From Berberis thunbergii (Eukaryota > Streptophyta > Magnoliopsida > Ranunculales > Berberidaceae), in contig QNQO01000502.1 of assembly GCA_003290165.1 (NCBI GenBank), positions 1 through 64,000 of the forward strand: a DNA stretch of 64,000 bases, given 5' to 3'. Positions 48,304 through 60,475 of the stretch are shown here, one piece after another; within the stretch, counting starts at the first letter, position 1; the number at the start of each line of letters is the position of its first letter. The position numbers and the translations under genes were made by a program. The notes beneath the pieces are model-generated. The model worked only from the letters and a program-made list of their open reading frames with translations. It was not told the origin of the DNA and did no database searches.

Positions 48304-48675
48304 TTACAGATGGAGAGAGGTATCCACTTCTGAATCGTCCGGCCTTTGCATGGTGCTTCTACCATTGGGCAATAGGCTCATCAAAAGCGGGGTGTCAACT
48401 GCCTGAAACAGTGCATACTTGCTCTGCGATACAGGTCGGTAGGTGAGAGAGCTTTGAACCTGTTGTGATGCAGTAGGAATGATCATTTCAGGGTGGAAGA
48501 GCAGCCTAGATGGCTCATGACGGATAGTTGAGCTGATCCTTTCAGTCTCTGAAAAGAGCCGAAGGAGCTCTTTCTCCTCTCTCATCTCCTTAACTTTCTG
48601 CAGTTGTCTGAACCTTTCTTGCAGGAGAGCAATGGATGAATGCATGGCAACAGAGTCACTGTTCTGCCTACCCAT
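48304..48675 (-). CDS. small single-exon protein, 123 residues, unrecognised family
   Basis: The ATG at 48675 opens MGRQNSDSVAMHSSIALLQE, followed by a charged, probably coiled-coil helix (ERFRQLQKVKEMREEKELL, about residues 20-40), then a Ser/Thr/Pro-rich tail ending DDSEVDTSLHL. No signal peptide or TM segment. Codon use and the helix look like a real protein, and a TATA box (TATATATA on the minus strand, about 48785-48776) sits about 100 bp upstream of the start. It converges on the DUF21 gene, whose stop is only 168 bp away. I believe plants have similar short MHSSIALLQERF-type proteins, but I cannot name a function. Confidence 0.7.
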   Translation of the reverse strand: MGRQNSDSVAMHSSIALLQERFRQLQKVKEMREEKELLRLFSETERISSTIRHEPSRLLFHPEMIIPTASQQVQSSLTYRPVSQSKYALFQAVDTPLLMSLLPNGRSTMQRPDDSEVDTSLHL

Positions 48676-48773
48676 TTGAAGTGGGAGAACTCTCGAAATG
48701 TAGATTTTCTGACTTGTTGGTATTACTGCTACTACTATTGAGGAGGAGGAGGTGCCAATGTGGGTGTGTGCTA

Positions 48774-48787
48774 GAGGTATATATAGA
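48774..48787 (-). promoter_or_regulatory. TATA box of the 123-residue protein gene
   Basis: CTCTATATATACCTC on the minus strand, about 100 bp before the ATG at 48675, a usual plant spacing for TATA plus a short leader. Confidence 0.6.
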
Positions 48788-48929
48788 GAAATGGGTGTTG
48801 TCTGTTAGCTTTGGTTTTTTGCATGCTAAGCTTCCTTTATTATGTCTGAATGATCTAAAAGTGAAGGAATCGGCAGAGAAGGTGCAAAGTCCAAGAGGTA
48901 TATGTTCTGTGGTTAACCAAAGTTGAGGA

Positions 48930-49327
48930 GAGGCAAAAGGACTTATAAAGGCAGAAAAGGATATGTGAGAGAGTCCAAAACAGGGTGTTGGATTCTAGTC
49001 ATTGGAAGGTTTTTTTTTAAGGGAATATAAGGGTTGGGTGTTCCTTGTCTGCTCGTCTCTAAGAGCCTCCCTAAACACTCTTGGCTTTGGAGAAGCTGGT
49101 GGGATGGTGTACTTTTTATAGTTCATGGAGTGAAGAGAAAGGAGGGATAAGTTGGGTGGGGTAGGGGCTGGTTAGGGCTCATGCAAGTCAAGACAAAGGA
49201 GGGGAGGGGGAAAGAATAATTGTTGGAGTTGATGAATGATGATGTTGTGATTAAACATACACACATATTGAGGTAGAGAGGAACCCCACCAAATTTTTGC
49301 CTTATCTCCTTATCTCATTTTTCGAAA
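48930..49327. other. intergenic, nothing recognised
   Basis: Purine-rich, no coding or repeat structure that I can support. Confidence 0.5.
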
Positions 49328-49412
49328 ATTCTAGGGGTCTCGAGATGATCGCCAGCATGCGTCTCCAGGGCATTGTGCTCATCTCGAGGGGGATGCTCGA
49401 CCCCTAGCAAAG
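49328..49412. mobile_element. short foldback element, possibly a diverged MITE relative
   Basis: CTAGGGGTC...GACCCCTAG and an inner TCTCGAGATGA...TCATCTCGAG pair as inverted repeats around a short loop. The CTCGAGATG core is shared with the foldback MITE family, but the outer ends differ. Confidence 0.4.
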
Positions 49413-50577
49413 CTCCTCATTTTTACATTCTTTTAGGACAGTATGTGGCTTGTCTTGATGTGGTTGGATTGAAATGGCATGAAAGGAAGACAGCTTGAGA
49501 TGCTACTGCTTTGCCTTGCTTTGTATGTCTGATTGTTTGATATGTTTCTTTTCTTTATGCAAATATACAATATGTAGTTTGCTTTTAAAATAAAGGAATG
49601 TGGGAATTATTACTAGTTTTTTTAAAGTTTGAAAAAGGGTTTGAAGAGGAGTGGATGGGGGGGAGGCTTGTGGAGGGACTTTGTTGGAGGTATGTAGATT
49701 GATCTTCTTGATGATGGTGATGGGGCTTGTCTTGGTGAAGGATTGGATATATCATCTAACCCCCCATGTGTTGAACTCCAGATTTGGATGGTTGATTTTT
49801 CTGTCATTTTGTAGGAAAACTGAAAATAAATAAACAATACTTTACAATCTTAGGATTTGATTAATGTATCTATTGTTAAATTTCTCAATTTCTTGAGCTA
49901 ACTTGCCCGTACATTTCCTACGGATACGATCATGTCTGTGGTCCATCTTGCCAAATCCATCAACTTATTCAGCCATCTACATACAATCCATGGAGACAAT
50001 GATAGCTGTGACATGATTTTCTGTCATAATAAAGTTCTGTCTGAACCAAAAAAAAAGTTTTGCACAATCATGTAAGCAAGCCCTGAGATAAGCTAAAAAA
50101 AAGACTTATATTATTCAGTAATTCAATTCTAGTTTATTCATTTTAGAAAATAAAAAAAATATGGGCACTCTTGGAATGGTTGTGCACGCTACAAGCTCTG
50201 CAAAAACACGACTACTAACTTGGCCGAAAGAGGTGTCATGAAAATCTTAAGCTCTGCTACAAACAAGTAAGACTAATATTTCAGGATCTCATTTAACTCT
50301 ACTGTAACAAACAACATTTAGTTGAATTGGGATCGTTTTTATTTACAGCAACTATGGGCTGATTCAATGCACACATTGTTGTACCTGTATGGTTCTCAGA
50401 ATCCAATATAACCAATTTCGGGTCAGGGTGCTTGCATGGAAAGACTATAGTGTTTTTATTTAGCCAAAAGCATTTCTCTGCATCTCCAATGCTTTGGAAA
50501 CTCCGTTGTTTATAAATGCCTACACTGATTGCGAAGGTATTATGCAAAATTTTGTTGATGCCCCTCTTAATTGGGCT
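49413..50577. other. intergenic, nothing recognised
   Basis: Several chance ORFs of 60-120 codons, none with a recognisable domain. Confidence 0.5.
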
Positions 50578-50721
50578 TTTCTTATTGGCGAGGGAATGGG
50601 CGAGGAAATGTGCGAGGGAGGGGGGTTTACCACTCATCCCCCTCAAGATTTGCAAAGGCACACATCTCGAGGGGGATAAGGATCACACCCCTCCCTCGCT
50701 CGTTTCCTCGACATTTAGAAT
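50578..50721. mobile_element. foldback MITE, copy 3
   Basis: Left arm GGCGAGGGAATGGGCGAGG... pairs with right arm ...CCTCCCTCGCTCGTTTCCTCGACATTTAGAA. It shares the end CGACATTTAGAAT and the inner ACACATCTCGAG with copy 2 at 14587-14764. Confidence 0.72.
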
Positions 50722-51249
50722 TCCTGCTCTTAATTATACAATCGAACTTGTGCAGAAATTATAAAAAATGACGGGAGAAGATAACTACATACTTTCTGAC
50801 AAAAGCTTATACCTCTCCTTCCAATATATTTTGTACTTTACACATGTAACTGTAAATCTGCTTGTTTTCTGTCGAAAAAAATAAAATAATACAGTTGACC
50901 ATGGAATATGCCCAAGTTTTTGCCCCTAGCAAATCCTATTTAGCTGTTAGTTACTTGAATTGGAAATAGCATTACAGGGTCATCATACTTCCATTGTTCT
51001 ATAATGGATTGGTAAAGGAAATATTCTTTCATCTAAACATGAACTCCATCCTAATTCTGTATCTAGGAAAAACCTGTATATGGATCAGCAGCAGATAGCA
51101 CATTAACATGAACTCCATCCAAATTCTGTTAGGAAAAACCTGTACATGGATCAGCAGCAGATAGCAAAAATGTGCTGTGATTTGGTGCCTGTCAGACATG
51201 AAGTCCTCTGTGATTGACAAGTTTAGTAATATCAAGTCAGTCACATGCA

Positions 51250-52725
51250 AGGATGCATGGACTCTCGGAAAAACTCCCGTATTCGCCAGAGTCAACTTGT
51301 CGAGGCAGTTGACCTGGTGGGATACGTGTTTGACACGGTCTGGACACGGCAAAAAAAAAAATTTGGGCTTGGGTGCAAATAGCACCCAAATTGGGTCTTC
51401 TTCTCCACCCCGCTAGGTTCAAACTTCCCATCCAATTTCATAGTAGCTCTTCTTCCGCCTTCGTGTCCTCTCTCCATCACAACAACTCCTCTCCACAACA
51501 ACTCCATAACCGCCGAATGGTTGCTCCTCTATCACTGCCCTCCTCCAGGTTCGTCTCCTCCACTCTTCTTCTAATCTAGGACCTTTTCGCAGAGAATGAA
51601 ACAGAGAATAGTACAAAATAGGGGTGGGCATCCCATCCCGCGATCCAGATCCCGTCTCGTTCGGTCCCCTTTTTTCGGGTCTTATTGGGATTGATCAATC
51701 TCGTCCTGATCTAGAGTGGGATGGGATCAATATGAAGATTTTAAATCCCATTCTGTCTCGAACTAATTTTTTTAATATTTATTATTAATAATTTTAATAT
51801 TTTTTAGAAAGGAGAAGTTTGATATAAACATTCTAAGATACATATTGATCATTTGAGATACATATTCACTTTATGAATATGAGATGATCATAAGTTATAC
51901 AAGGACTACCAAATTGAAATGTGTATAAACTGTACAAATATTGTTCATTTGGTGATGTCTTACTTGGATTCCAACGACACATACTTGAACAAATTGTAAC
52001 CATGGGAGCAAGTATGAATTTTCAGCAAAATTTCAGCAAACTCTGGATTTCAGTAAATTGATCTCCACAACTTGTACAAATGAATACATGCTTGACACAT
52101 TTTCAGCAAATTTTTTATTGCATGCTGGTCTCTTCCCGTCCCGAACCCGTTTGAGATGGGACGAGGTCGGGATGAGGTCTATCTCGTCTCGATCCCGAAT
52201 GAACAGGATGGGATGGGGATGAGGTCCATCCTGTCTCGTGCCCACCCTTAGTACAAAAAAAGTGAGACAAGGGTGTAGGACATCGAAGGAGATGCACTTG
52301 ATTCTTCGAATTTGGATGTTGTTGGCATATTTGAAATTACCAATCTTTCTCTTGAAGAACCTGAGAAGCTATGCTATCTAACGATGAGAATGTAATGACT
52401 GATCAGCCAGTTGATAAAGACATGTATCAACCTAGCAGGCGAGTTATGTATCAAACTATCAATTTATTATGTTTTGAGTAAATGAATTATGAAATGATAT
52501 TATGCGGTTTTGAGCTTCATGGATGTTTACAAAAACAAATTATGTTGTTCATGATGTATTTGAATGTTAATTTGTGTTTGGATTATTCATTATTGTTTAT
52601 GTTCATAGGAGTTATAAAAAAATATTAAGGTTCAACGTGTCGTCGTGTCCTAGTTTTTTGAAAATTGCCGAGTCATTGTGTCGTATCTGTGTCCGACACG
52701 ACACACCTGTCCGCGAGCATCCTTG
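51250..52725. mobile_element. Mutator-like non-autonomous element B, 10-bp target duplication
   Basis: Flanked by GTCACATGCA on both sides (51240-51249 and 52726-52735). Ends AGGATGCATGGACTC and the complement of GAGCATCCTTG are inverted. The right subterminal region (GTGTCGTATCTGTGTCCGAC) is closely similar to the right end of element A. The 1,476-bp body has no transposase but holds a GGGATGGGAT/CCCATCCC-rich part (51625-51760 and 52130-52250, inverted relative to each other). Confidence 0.82.
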
Positions 52726-52735
52726 GTCACATGCA

Positions 52736-53861
52736 TTATCTAATGGTTCAAAAGTTGATGCACTGTGGGGGATAGGGCAAAAAGAAAAAATGGAAACCAT
52801 TTCTTTATTGATAGATACATGTGTTTAAGGTAGAGGTTGTACTAAGAAGTCCTTCTAGTAGTCCCTCTTGGTGATCTTCCATGAAATGTCAAATTTCAGA
52901 TGATGATCATCATTCAATACCTAGCTTGTGGGTTAAATAGGAAATCAAAATACAAATCTCACTTATCCCTGACTCGACCACATTTAGAAGTGCCTAGCCT
53001 GCCACTAGACATTTCGGCGATGAAGATGCAGAGTGAAAAAACTTGTTCACAAAGGCCAAAAGTTAAGCTGATCACAAGAATTCATCATTATACTTTGTCA
53101 AAAGCATACCGCTTTTGTTGATAGATTAGCACATAAAACAAGAGTTTCATTCCAACCCGGGTTACACAGATTGACAGATATGCGTACGGGTACAGATACA
53201 CATGTCAGGCTCAGACACTAGTGTGGGTGTTGGACACATAGAATCTAACAAGAGAAGCTACGGGCACATGGGGTTGTGCTAATTTGTTTTATACATAATA
53301 AATATAACTATTCCTAGCAATATATAACATTTCACCAAGACTAAGGAATTGGCAGAATAAGTACCAACTAAGTATTTGACTATATAACTGGAGTTTTATT
53401 GTTTATTTAGGTTGTATATCGTAAATTGCAAAAGACAATATCATAAAATTATTTGTGTTGTGTTGGACACGGGTACTTCACTCTTTTAGAAGTATTCACG
53501 CAGCACAGGTTATCATGCAGACTTAGAGTCAGTTATACCTGACAATGTGAATGATATTTTAGGAGCGATGTTTTTAATGATTCTCTTCCAATATTTAATA
53601 TTTCCTCTGGTAAGAGGAGAAAATTTTAATGATAATTTTTATATAACAAGGAAGTTAGATCATTAGGTAATAACACCTCCAATTTATCACTAGGCAAAAC
53701 AATGAAAATATAAATTCAATGCCACAGGCCCACAACAAACACAACACTGAGTACTTTGCTTTCATCTCACCTCTACTAAAGACCATATGTTTCCAACTAA
53801 TTAAAACCTCAATCATGATCGTGAGAAAGACCCATGAGTATGACTAAACGATTTCATATGG
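52736..53861. other. intergenic with degenerate Mutator-like subterminal pieces
   Basis: Diverged GTGTTGGACAC/GGTACAGATACAC motifs at 53160-53250 and 53455-53480 resemble the ends of elements A and B. No gene recognised. Confidence 0.45.
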
Positions 53862-53966
53862 GCGAAGGGGGCTTTTATGGATCCTTGAACCATAAATATC
53901 ACCATGGCGGGTTCGAATCTGCCACACAAGTATTACCAACTAAGCTTTGGCATTGGCTTTCTTGAG
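53862..53966 (-). mobile_element. tRNA-derived SINE, copy 2
   Basis: On the minus strand it reads a box A-like AGCTTAGTTGGTAATAC and box B-like GATTCGAACC about 20 bases apart, then TTTATGG...GGATCC.ATAAAA, the same 3' body motif as the SINE at 54682-54814. Target duplication not clear. Confidence 0.6.
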
Positions 53967-54248
53967 CCATATTGCGCCAAAGCAGGTGATGGTCTCTAGT
54001 TTCCCAAACCATGCCCAATGCACTCCTTATCACCTTCAGGACAACTCTGAAGACACAGAAGGACGATAGTCTGCAAGGGCGATGGAGCTGATAAGTTAGT
54101 GAATCCCACCTAATAATGTTTTTTTTGTCAAACACACACCAAGAAATTTTATTGATGAGAAAAAGGTGAGTGAGAAACACACACCTAATTTAAATGTTTT
54201 TAAGGGACAAAACTTCCAATATAATTATGGTTTCTCTTCCATCTTATA

Positions 54249-54360
54249 TGCCTCCTAAACTCATGAATTCCGTAGCATGTGTGTTAGGCTTGTCAGGAGA
54301 TAGTGCCTCCTAAACTTGTGAGTTCTGTATTATGTGTGTCAAGCTTGTCAGGAGGTATCC
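54249..54360. repeat. two imperfect tandem copies of about 56 bp
   Basis: GCCTCCTAAACT(C/T)(A/G)TGA... TGTCAGGAG repeated at about 54249-54304 and 54305-54360. Confidence 0.75.
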
Positions 54361-54681
54361 CTCATTAATTTGAAATTTATGAATCTCGGGCTTCGGTGGG
54401 TACCCATGTGGACTCATAAGTCATGAGAACCAGTCAAATACTTCTATCAAAGTATCAATGGTTTTTCTGTGTCTACCATGTGATTTGGGATGTATCGTCA
54501 TTATCGCTATAGGCTAAAGCTTGCCTCTTGTACCCTAAATCCTGCAATCTTGCGGCTTTGTGTGGTTGTCTTTGGCCTTTCAAATATGACATGTGAACGT
54601 GTTTCAATCCCATTCCTGTATAAGAGAGGAATTAGTTTTCTCACTTTCCATGGAAAAGAAACACCAATCTACCTCAAGATT

Positions 54682-54814
54682 GCCAATGGCATGACAGCTC
54701 AACGGTTAGAGCTTGGCGGATGGTACCACTATGTCATGGGTTCAAACTCAGCTTGCGGCATCTTTATGGGTTCTGGGATCCTATAAAAACCCTGTTTGCC
54801 TTTCAAAAAAAAAA
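54682..54814 (+). mobile_element. tRNA-derived SINE, copy 1, with 15-bp target duplication
   Basis: 133 bp. Box A-like CAGCTCAACGGTTAGAGC, box B-like GGTTCAAACTC, a tRNA-unrelated body (TTTATGGGTTCTGGGATCC) and a terminal A-run. It is flanked by ATCTACCTCAAGATT on both sides (54667-54681 and 54815-54829), which proves insertion by target-primed reverse transcription. Confidence 0.9.
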
Positions 54815-54829
54815 ATCTACCTCAAGATT

Positions 54830-56784
54830 AACATACATGGGAAGCTACCTAAAACACCCTATCCTCCTTTCCATTTGATCAGCTGCTTCTAGCTTCAAGT
54901 TTAATCTACACTCAATATGTTTTAGCATTTTTTGAAGCGCCTATATTGTTCTCGTTTCTCCACATACCAAATCCTCTGCAGTTATCGTATATTGTCACAC
55001 ATTATTTGTTGATATAGGCTCGTATCTTTAAATTTTCACTAGCAGCAGTTAAACACAATTTCCTTGTGAATACTTCTCTTTTCGATATCAGCTTTCGTCT
55101 TGCTATAGTTTCTTGCCTATTTATATATGTAACATCTAACATGTTTTAGCTATGTAACAAGGACACTGCATTTACAAAACAAATCCAATGACGAACATAT
55201 ATTTGAACCCTATGACACCTGACACGCGTTGCACACTCCAAGGGACGATCCATACTTTTACATCTCTTTCAAAGTTTCAACTATTTTATGATATGAGAAC
55301 TTTTATGGCAAGTTAGTAATACATATTGATCTACAAGTAAAAACTATGGCTAAAACACATAAATATAAACTTCAGGTGTGTCCCTGTATTGGGTTTTTCT
55401 AGCCGACGTGTTCGACACCTTGTATTTGTGTTGGACACCAACACCCATGTTATTACAATAATTCAGAAATTTAATAATTCTTCCCAACGCCCTGTATTGG
55501 GTTTGTTTGATTGCTGAAAAATAATCTCATAAATTGCACATGCAAATCCAAGAAAAATAACTATTGGTTACGAGTTTATGATGGGATCATTTGTTGTATT
55601 TATTGTTGAAGGTCAATCAGGTGGTGAAATCACAAAGTCACCACTTCCAAGAATATGAATCTTATTATGTGGTGACAGATAAAACATGATTAATCTTTGC
55701 GCCCATAAGATCAATTTTAGTTTTTTTAATTATCAGTCATTTACCACTTCAAAACTTCAAAATTTACTCCCCAAATCTTTCTCATGTTAGACACCCTTAC
55801 CTATCTATGTAAATTACCTCTATAAAATCCATCAACAGCCCACATCATCTACGAGTGAGATTTTCCTTGAACAATCCAACATTCGTTGTGTGATTGATTC
55901 ATTATAAATTATTAAAAATAAATAATAATAATCTTATGAAACAAATCCATAAAGAAAACCAAGATCAACTTACCGATAACTTTTCAGTGATACAGTTAGG
56001 AAACTTGGAATACCTTGATTTTATTTATTTACTTGTTTCGAGGACCTTCTAGTATTAGATCATTGCCACAAAATATGTATTTGCTACCCAAAAATAAGTC
56101 GAGGAATTATAAATTGTCCATTCATGGTTAACACCAAATTTAATGAGATCCCATTCCCAAAGTAGCTGATTTTCGATGAGAAGGATCTTTGGAGCAAGGA
56201 ATTTATTCTCGCTGAGATCTCTACCAGATAAAGTACACCAATTTTATATGCAATCCCTGAGATAACAACCTAAAGGCATTTTCATCCCTATCCAAGAAAC
56301 GGATTTGAAGAGTAGATGTGGACCACTTGTAATACTCTAGCGTTAAACATAAACAAATCCAAGATGCTCTTATTAGAACAACAAGAGGTTACTTCCAATT
56401 AAAATACGAAGTCTAACCTTCCAAAAAAAAAATACGAAGTCTTGGAAGCGAATCCCTTTGAAACTACGTTCTACAGTGATTGGAACCAAGGATGAAAGGA
56501 CCTTTCATAAAATTCACGTTTGCGAGTCATACACATTCAGGACTAGTTTTCGACACAGTCCAATAGTAACGTTGAGTGTGTGCATGTCGTAAGTACAAAT
56601 AATTATATACTTTCGGTTAAGTACTTGGAGGAGTGATTGTCTTGTCTACTTTATTTAAAGAATCCTCTAATACATTTATAATATTTTAGCGTATTCCAGT
56701 GAGCACCATTACAATTTCTAAATTTGTTTTTTGTTTTCTCTGAAAATTATTTATGACCATTCACTAATTACAAAACAACATAAA
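54830..56784. other. intergenic, nothing recognised except a GTGTTCGACACC patch near 55400
   Basis: The patch at 55375-55450 (CGACGTGTTCGACACC, GTGTTGGACACC) resembles Mutator-like subterminal sequence. No gene seen. Confidence 0.45.
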
Positions 56785-56880
56785 AAAATATTGATGTGTC
56801 CCCGAGTCTTAGTTTTTTGGAAATTGTTGAGTCGTGTTTGTGTCCGACACAATACACGTATATATATTCGTGCATCCTTG
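56785..56880. mobile_element. Mutator-like element end fragment D
   Basis: GATGTGTCCCCGAGTCTTAG... GTGTCCGACAC...CGTGCATCCTTG matches the right ends of elements A and B. No left end found. Confidence 0.6.
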
Positions 56881-57089
56881 ATTGGAACACATGTATCAAA
56901 AGAAGACACCTCCATCAAAATGCAATCCTTTGATAGAATGGCATCATAAAAATCAGTTGTTCTCTCTTGCTAAAGAAACCAAATGATGAGGAACGAGAGA
57001 TCACGCAACCTTGCTTCTCCCGATCACGAAACCTTCCTTCTCCCTTTAGTGAAACCCTTCAATTTTGTATTTTTCTAATCACTTTTAGA

Positions 57090-57460
57090 AATTGTAAAGC
57101 TGTGATTGGCTTTTTCAATCAAGAAAACAAAAAATAGGACATAACTTTTCAGAAACTCTAAAGCTGTGACTGGATTTTCAATCAAGAGAGTAAAAAATAG
57201 AACATAACTTTTTATTGAATAATGTTACTATTAAAAAAAATTGAGGAATAGCTAATGAGGTATACAAAGCATGGAGTTCATGACAGGCATACAGAAAGAT
57301 GTACCTTCACATATTTTCTTTGGGATGAAAAATAGAAGTTAACTTTTTATTGAAGAATGTTACTATTATAAAAAAATGATGAATAACTAATGGTGTATAC
57401 AAAAGATGTAATCCATAACAGGGATACAAAAAGATATACCTTGACGTGTTTTCTTCAGGG
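57090..57460. repeat. nested tandem duplications
   Basis: AAAGCTGTGA(T/C)TGG...TTTTCAATCAAGA occurs twice within 57090-57190, and a unit of about 134 bp (AACTTTTTATTGAA.AATGTTACTATTA...) at about 57203 and 57337. Confidence 0.7.
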
Positions 57461-58050
57461 TTACCCAGAAGAGAAGAAATCTTCTTTGTGAGCACTCCAT
57501 AGGAGCAACCTCTGACATGGTCCTGCTTGATGGGGGTTGAGCTAAAAGCTTCTCTGAAGCACTCACTCCACTGAAGAAATACCAGAGATGGTCTTGCTTG
57601 GCAGGGTACCACGAAGATGAAACTTCACAAAACTTCCTGTTCTATGAAAGAGAAAACAAGTATAAACACATCGACTGAATACTTATCAACATGTTCTTCC
57701 AAACTCCAACATATGTATCAACCTCTGAGGAGAAGTAAAAGGAGGTGCCCAAAGACAATTGACAAATAATATTTTATGAGACTAAGCGCAACACCAAGGT
57801 GCAAAAGGGCATGGATTTCAAAGTGCTATTTCAAGTTGAAGGTGAAACATAGCGCGTACAGCTTCATGTAAGGTTGGCCTTCTGGATATGGAACTAGGTT
57901 AGTAGGATGAACCAAAGATACAATTTTTTTCCTGTATAATTCCACCCTGATGTCAAGAATATGAACCACAATCTAGCTGGTTTAGACCGTTCGGTTTCTT
58001 TAGTTTCTATGACATTCCTCTTGAAAAACTAAGGAACATTATCAAAGCCT
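57461..58050 (-). pseudogene. possible decayed gene fragment, unidentified
   Basis: Two minus-strand pieces look protein-like but are in broken context: WYPAKQDHLWYFFSG (about 57625-57565) and RRPTLHEAVRAMFHLQLEIA followed by a stop (about 57890-57830). I cannot assign a family or connect them with confident splice sites. Confidence 0.2.
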
Positions 58051-58259
58051 TAAAGATGTATTGGGTTATGCAATTCTATCCTAGGTGCTTGTTTCATCAA
58101 ATATATTCACAAAGTGGCTACATCAAATACATTCACAAAGTGGTAGAGTATTATTGATGACCCTAAATAGTAGCTGATGAAGTGATGAAGAGGACTGGAT
58201 TGTTAATCTACATTAAGCTATTATGGATTAGTGACTTTAAAGTATAATTGTGATTGGGT

Positions 58260-59162
58260 CATTCTAGACCCTATCGGATACGTGTGTCGTGTCCAACACA
58301 GATACGATATGGCGACTCAGCAATTTCAAAAAAATAGGACTCGACGACATGGTCAAACTTATTTTTTTAATATATATTTTTATAACTCATAAACATAAAT
58401 AATAATAATGAACAATCCAAACAAATCATATCAATAAAACATTCATTCATTCAAATGCATTATAAATTCATAAATCATAACTTCATAACTTCATAAGCAA
58501 CATAATTTCATTAATTTGAAATCAGCAAAAAAAATCAGAAATTTTTGGTGATTGAAACATGGATGAAATCAACAAAAAAAATCTGCAAAAATGAAAGGAG
58601 AAAATGAAATCAAGAGAATGAAAGTAGAAAATGAACTTGGATGAAATCAAGAGAATGAAACAGAAAATGAAAGCACAAAACAAACAGAAGAAAATCGAAG
58701 GAGAAGTAGAATGAATAAAAAAAAAGAAAAAAAGCTTACAGGCTGATGTCGACATCTCTCCGACCAGCAAGCTCCGTCAAACAAGGTAGCTCTCTCTGGC
58801 TCGATCTTTCTCCCTCTCCCTCGATCTCTATCTCTCTGTGACTGTGGCTCGATCGATCTCTCTCACGGTTGATCTCCCTCTCGCTCGATTTATGCCTCTC
58901 TATACCTCTGATGATAAGGAAAATCATATTAGGCTTGGGTTGTATTGAGGGAGGAGAAGGAATGGGCTTCTATTTGCCTACTGTTTGCATTGAGTGTGTC
59001 CAAAACGTGTCTGGATCGTGTCTAGATAGTGTCTGGAAGCCCCAGACGAGTCGGAAGCAGTCAACGAATTTTGACCATTGACCACGTGTCGGGCGCATGT
59101 CCATGCCCGACACGTATTCGACACTTAATACGCTGGATTTCCGGAGAGTCGGTGCATTCTTG
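58260..59162. mobile_element. Mutator-like element C, inverted relative to A
   Basis: The right end GAGAGTCGGTGCATTCTTG is the complement of the element A left end, and the stretch whose complement is GTCAATGGTCAAAATTCGTT is identical in A (left) and C (right). The left end carries GTGTCGTGTCC...ACACAGATACG and CGACTCAGCAATTTC like the A right end. The outer left end is diverged and no target duplication is evident. The interior holds A-rich repeats (AATGAAATCAAGAGAATGAAA twice) and a GATCGATCTCTCTC-rich part like A. Confidence 0.7.
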
Positions 59163-60475
59163 GTTGTCGGGAGTTCCGCCAAGGCTCTATCTTTACTTTA
59201 AAATCTTCGCCCCAGACTTAGAGCGCCACATAGTCATACACTAGTCAAAGCGGAGGTTACTACACTAAAATCTCTAGCCTATAAAAAATAAAAATAAAAA
59301 AGGCTCCGTCGTGTCGCCTTGCCGAGGCTCTAGACGCGGACCTTGGTGCCTCAACCAACCTCAGCTCTGACAACATAGTTCAGACCTAAGGTAAATCAAC
59401 TATGTATTCTACTGAGACATTTAGTTTTGCTAATTATGTGTGCAGGACATATGAGAACTTCAGTAACTAAGTGAATGAATTGGTTGTAGGGTGAAAAACA
59501 ACTCAGATATTCACCTTCCTAGTCACCAAATAGAAATATAATTTATATTGATAAATACTTATAACAATGAAAATACAGGAAGATAAGCATATATATAGCA
59601 TTTTGAATGCTGCATAAGTGGTTTTCAGATGAATGCCAAATAATGTCTATTTTGCGTCCAAAGGCTAATGAATTTGGCTTCAGTCTATCAGATAGTATCA
59701 TTTACGAACTCCAAGCACGCCCACTAATACATAGAGAATGTTGTTGTGCTTCCTTTCTTATTTGGGACATGTCATCATGAAGATTATTCCCACTATCCCA
59801 TAACATTCCATCATTTTCCATGAAAGTTGCTGAGTGTTTTCATTTTTATGAAATAAAGAACCAACACATAACCTGATCATTACATCTTGAAACTTAGCTC
59901 GCAACATTAATAAACAAGATTAACCATAATACTGACTTTTTACAAGAACGTGAATGGAGTCAAGGATGCATATGCAAGGCGAGAATTATCTTTGCATGCA
60001 TGAAAATACAGGTGCAGTAAGTATCTTTACCTGAAAATTTTCATATTTGACAACGGCAAAAACTTGCTCCTGCTTCCTTTATAGCTTCACCACTGAAGTT
60101 TAGATGAATCCAGTACATTTCATAAAGTACATTTCGTATACTGAAACAATAACATGAACAAAAGTCTAAGTTTGTGTCATCCAACTGCTCTTCATTGGTA
60201 TAGAAGAGTAAAAAGAAACAAAGTAAAGTATTATGTTGATAAAAACACAGAGAAAAAGGAAGCATGAAAATTACCAGTAATCAAAGGGTATGGTTTAAAC
60301 TTATTCAGTATCCTGAGTTGCAAATCAGCTACAACTCAAAAATGAATCTGCACTTCTTGTACAGCAAGAATAAAAACTTGATGCCATGAGCTTGTTTGTA
60401 GATGTTCAATACGAGGATTGCCACATGTCCAAAACTCCATGTCCTTGGCCTAGAAAAGATTACCAGCAGAAATCC
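59163..60475. other. 3' flank of the PPR gene; no other gene seen
   Basis: AT-rich, probably includes the PPR 3' UTR. No domain or RNA gene recognised. Confidence 0.5.

Noticed and set aside
53905..53925. Isolated tRNA gene suggested by GGTTCGAATC
   Set aside because: No cloverleaf can be formed. The sequence fits the minus-strand SINE that shares its body with the copy at 54682.
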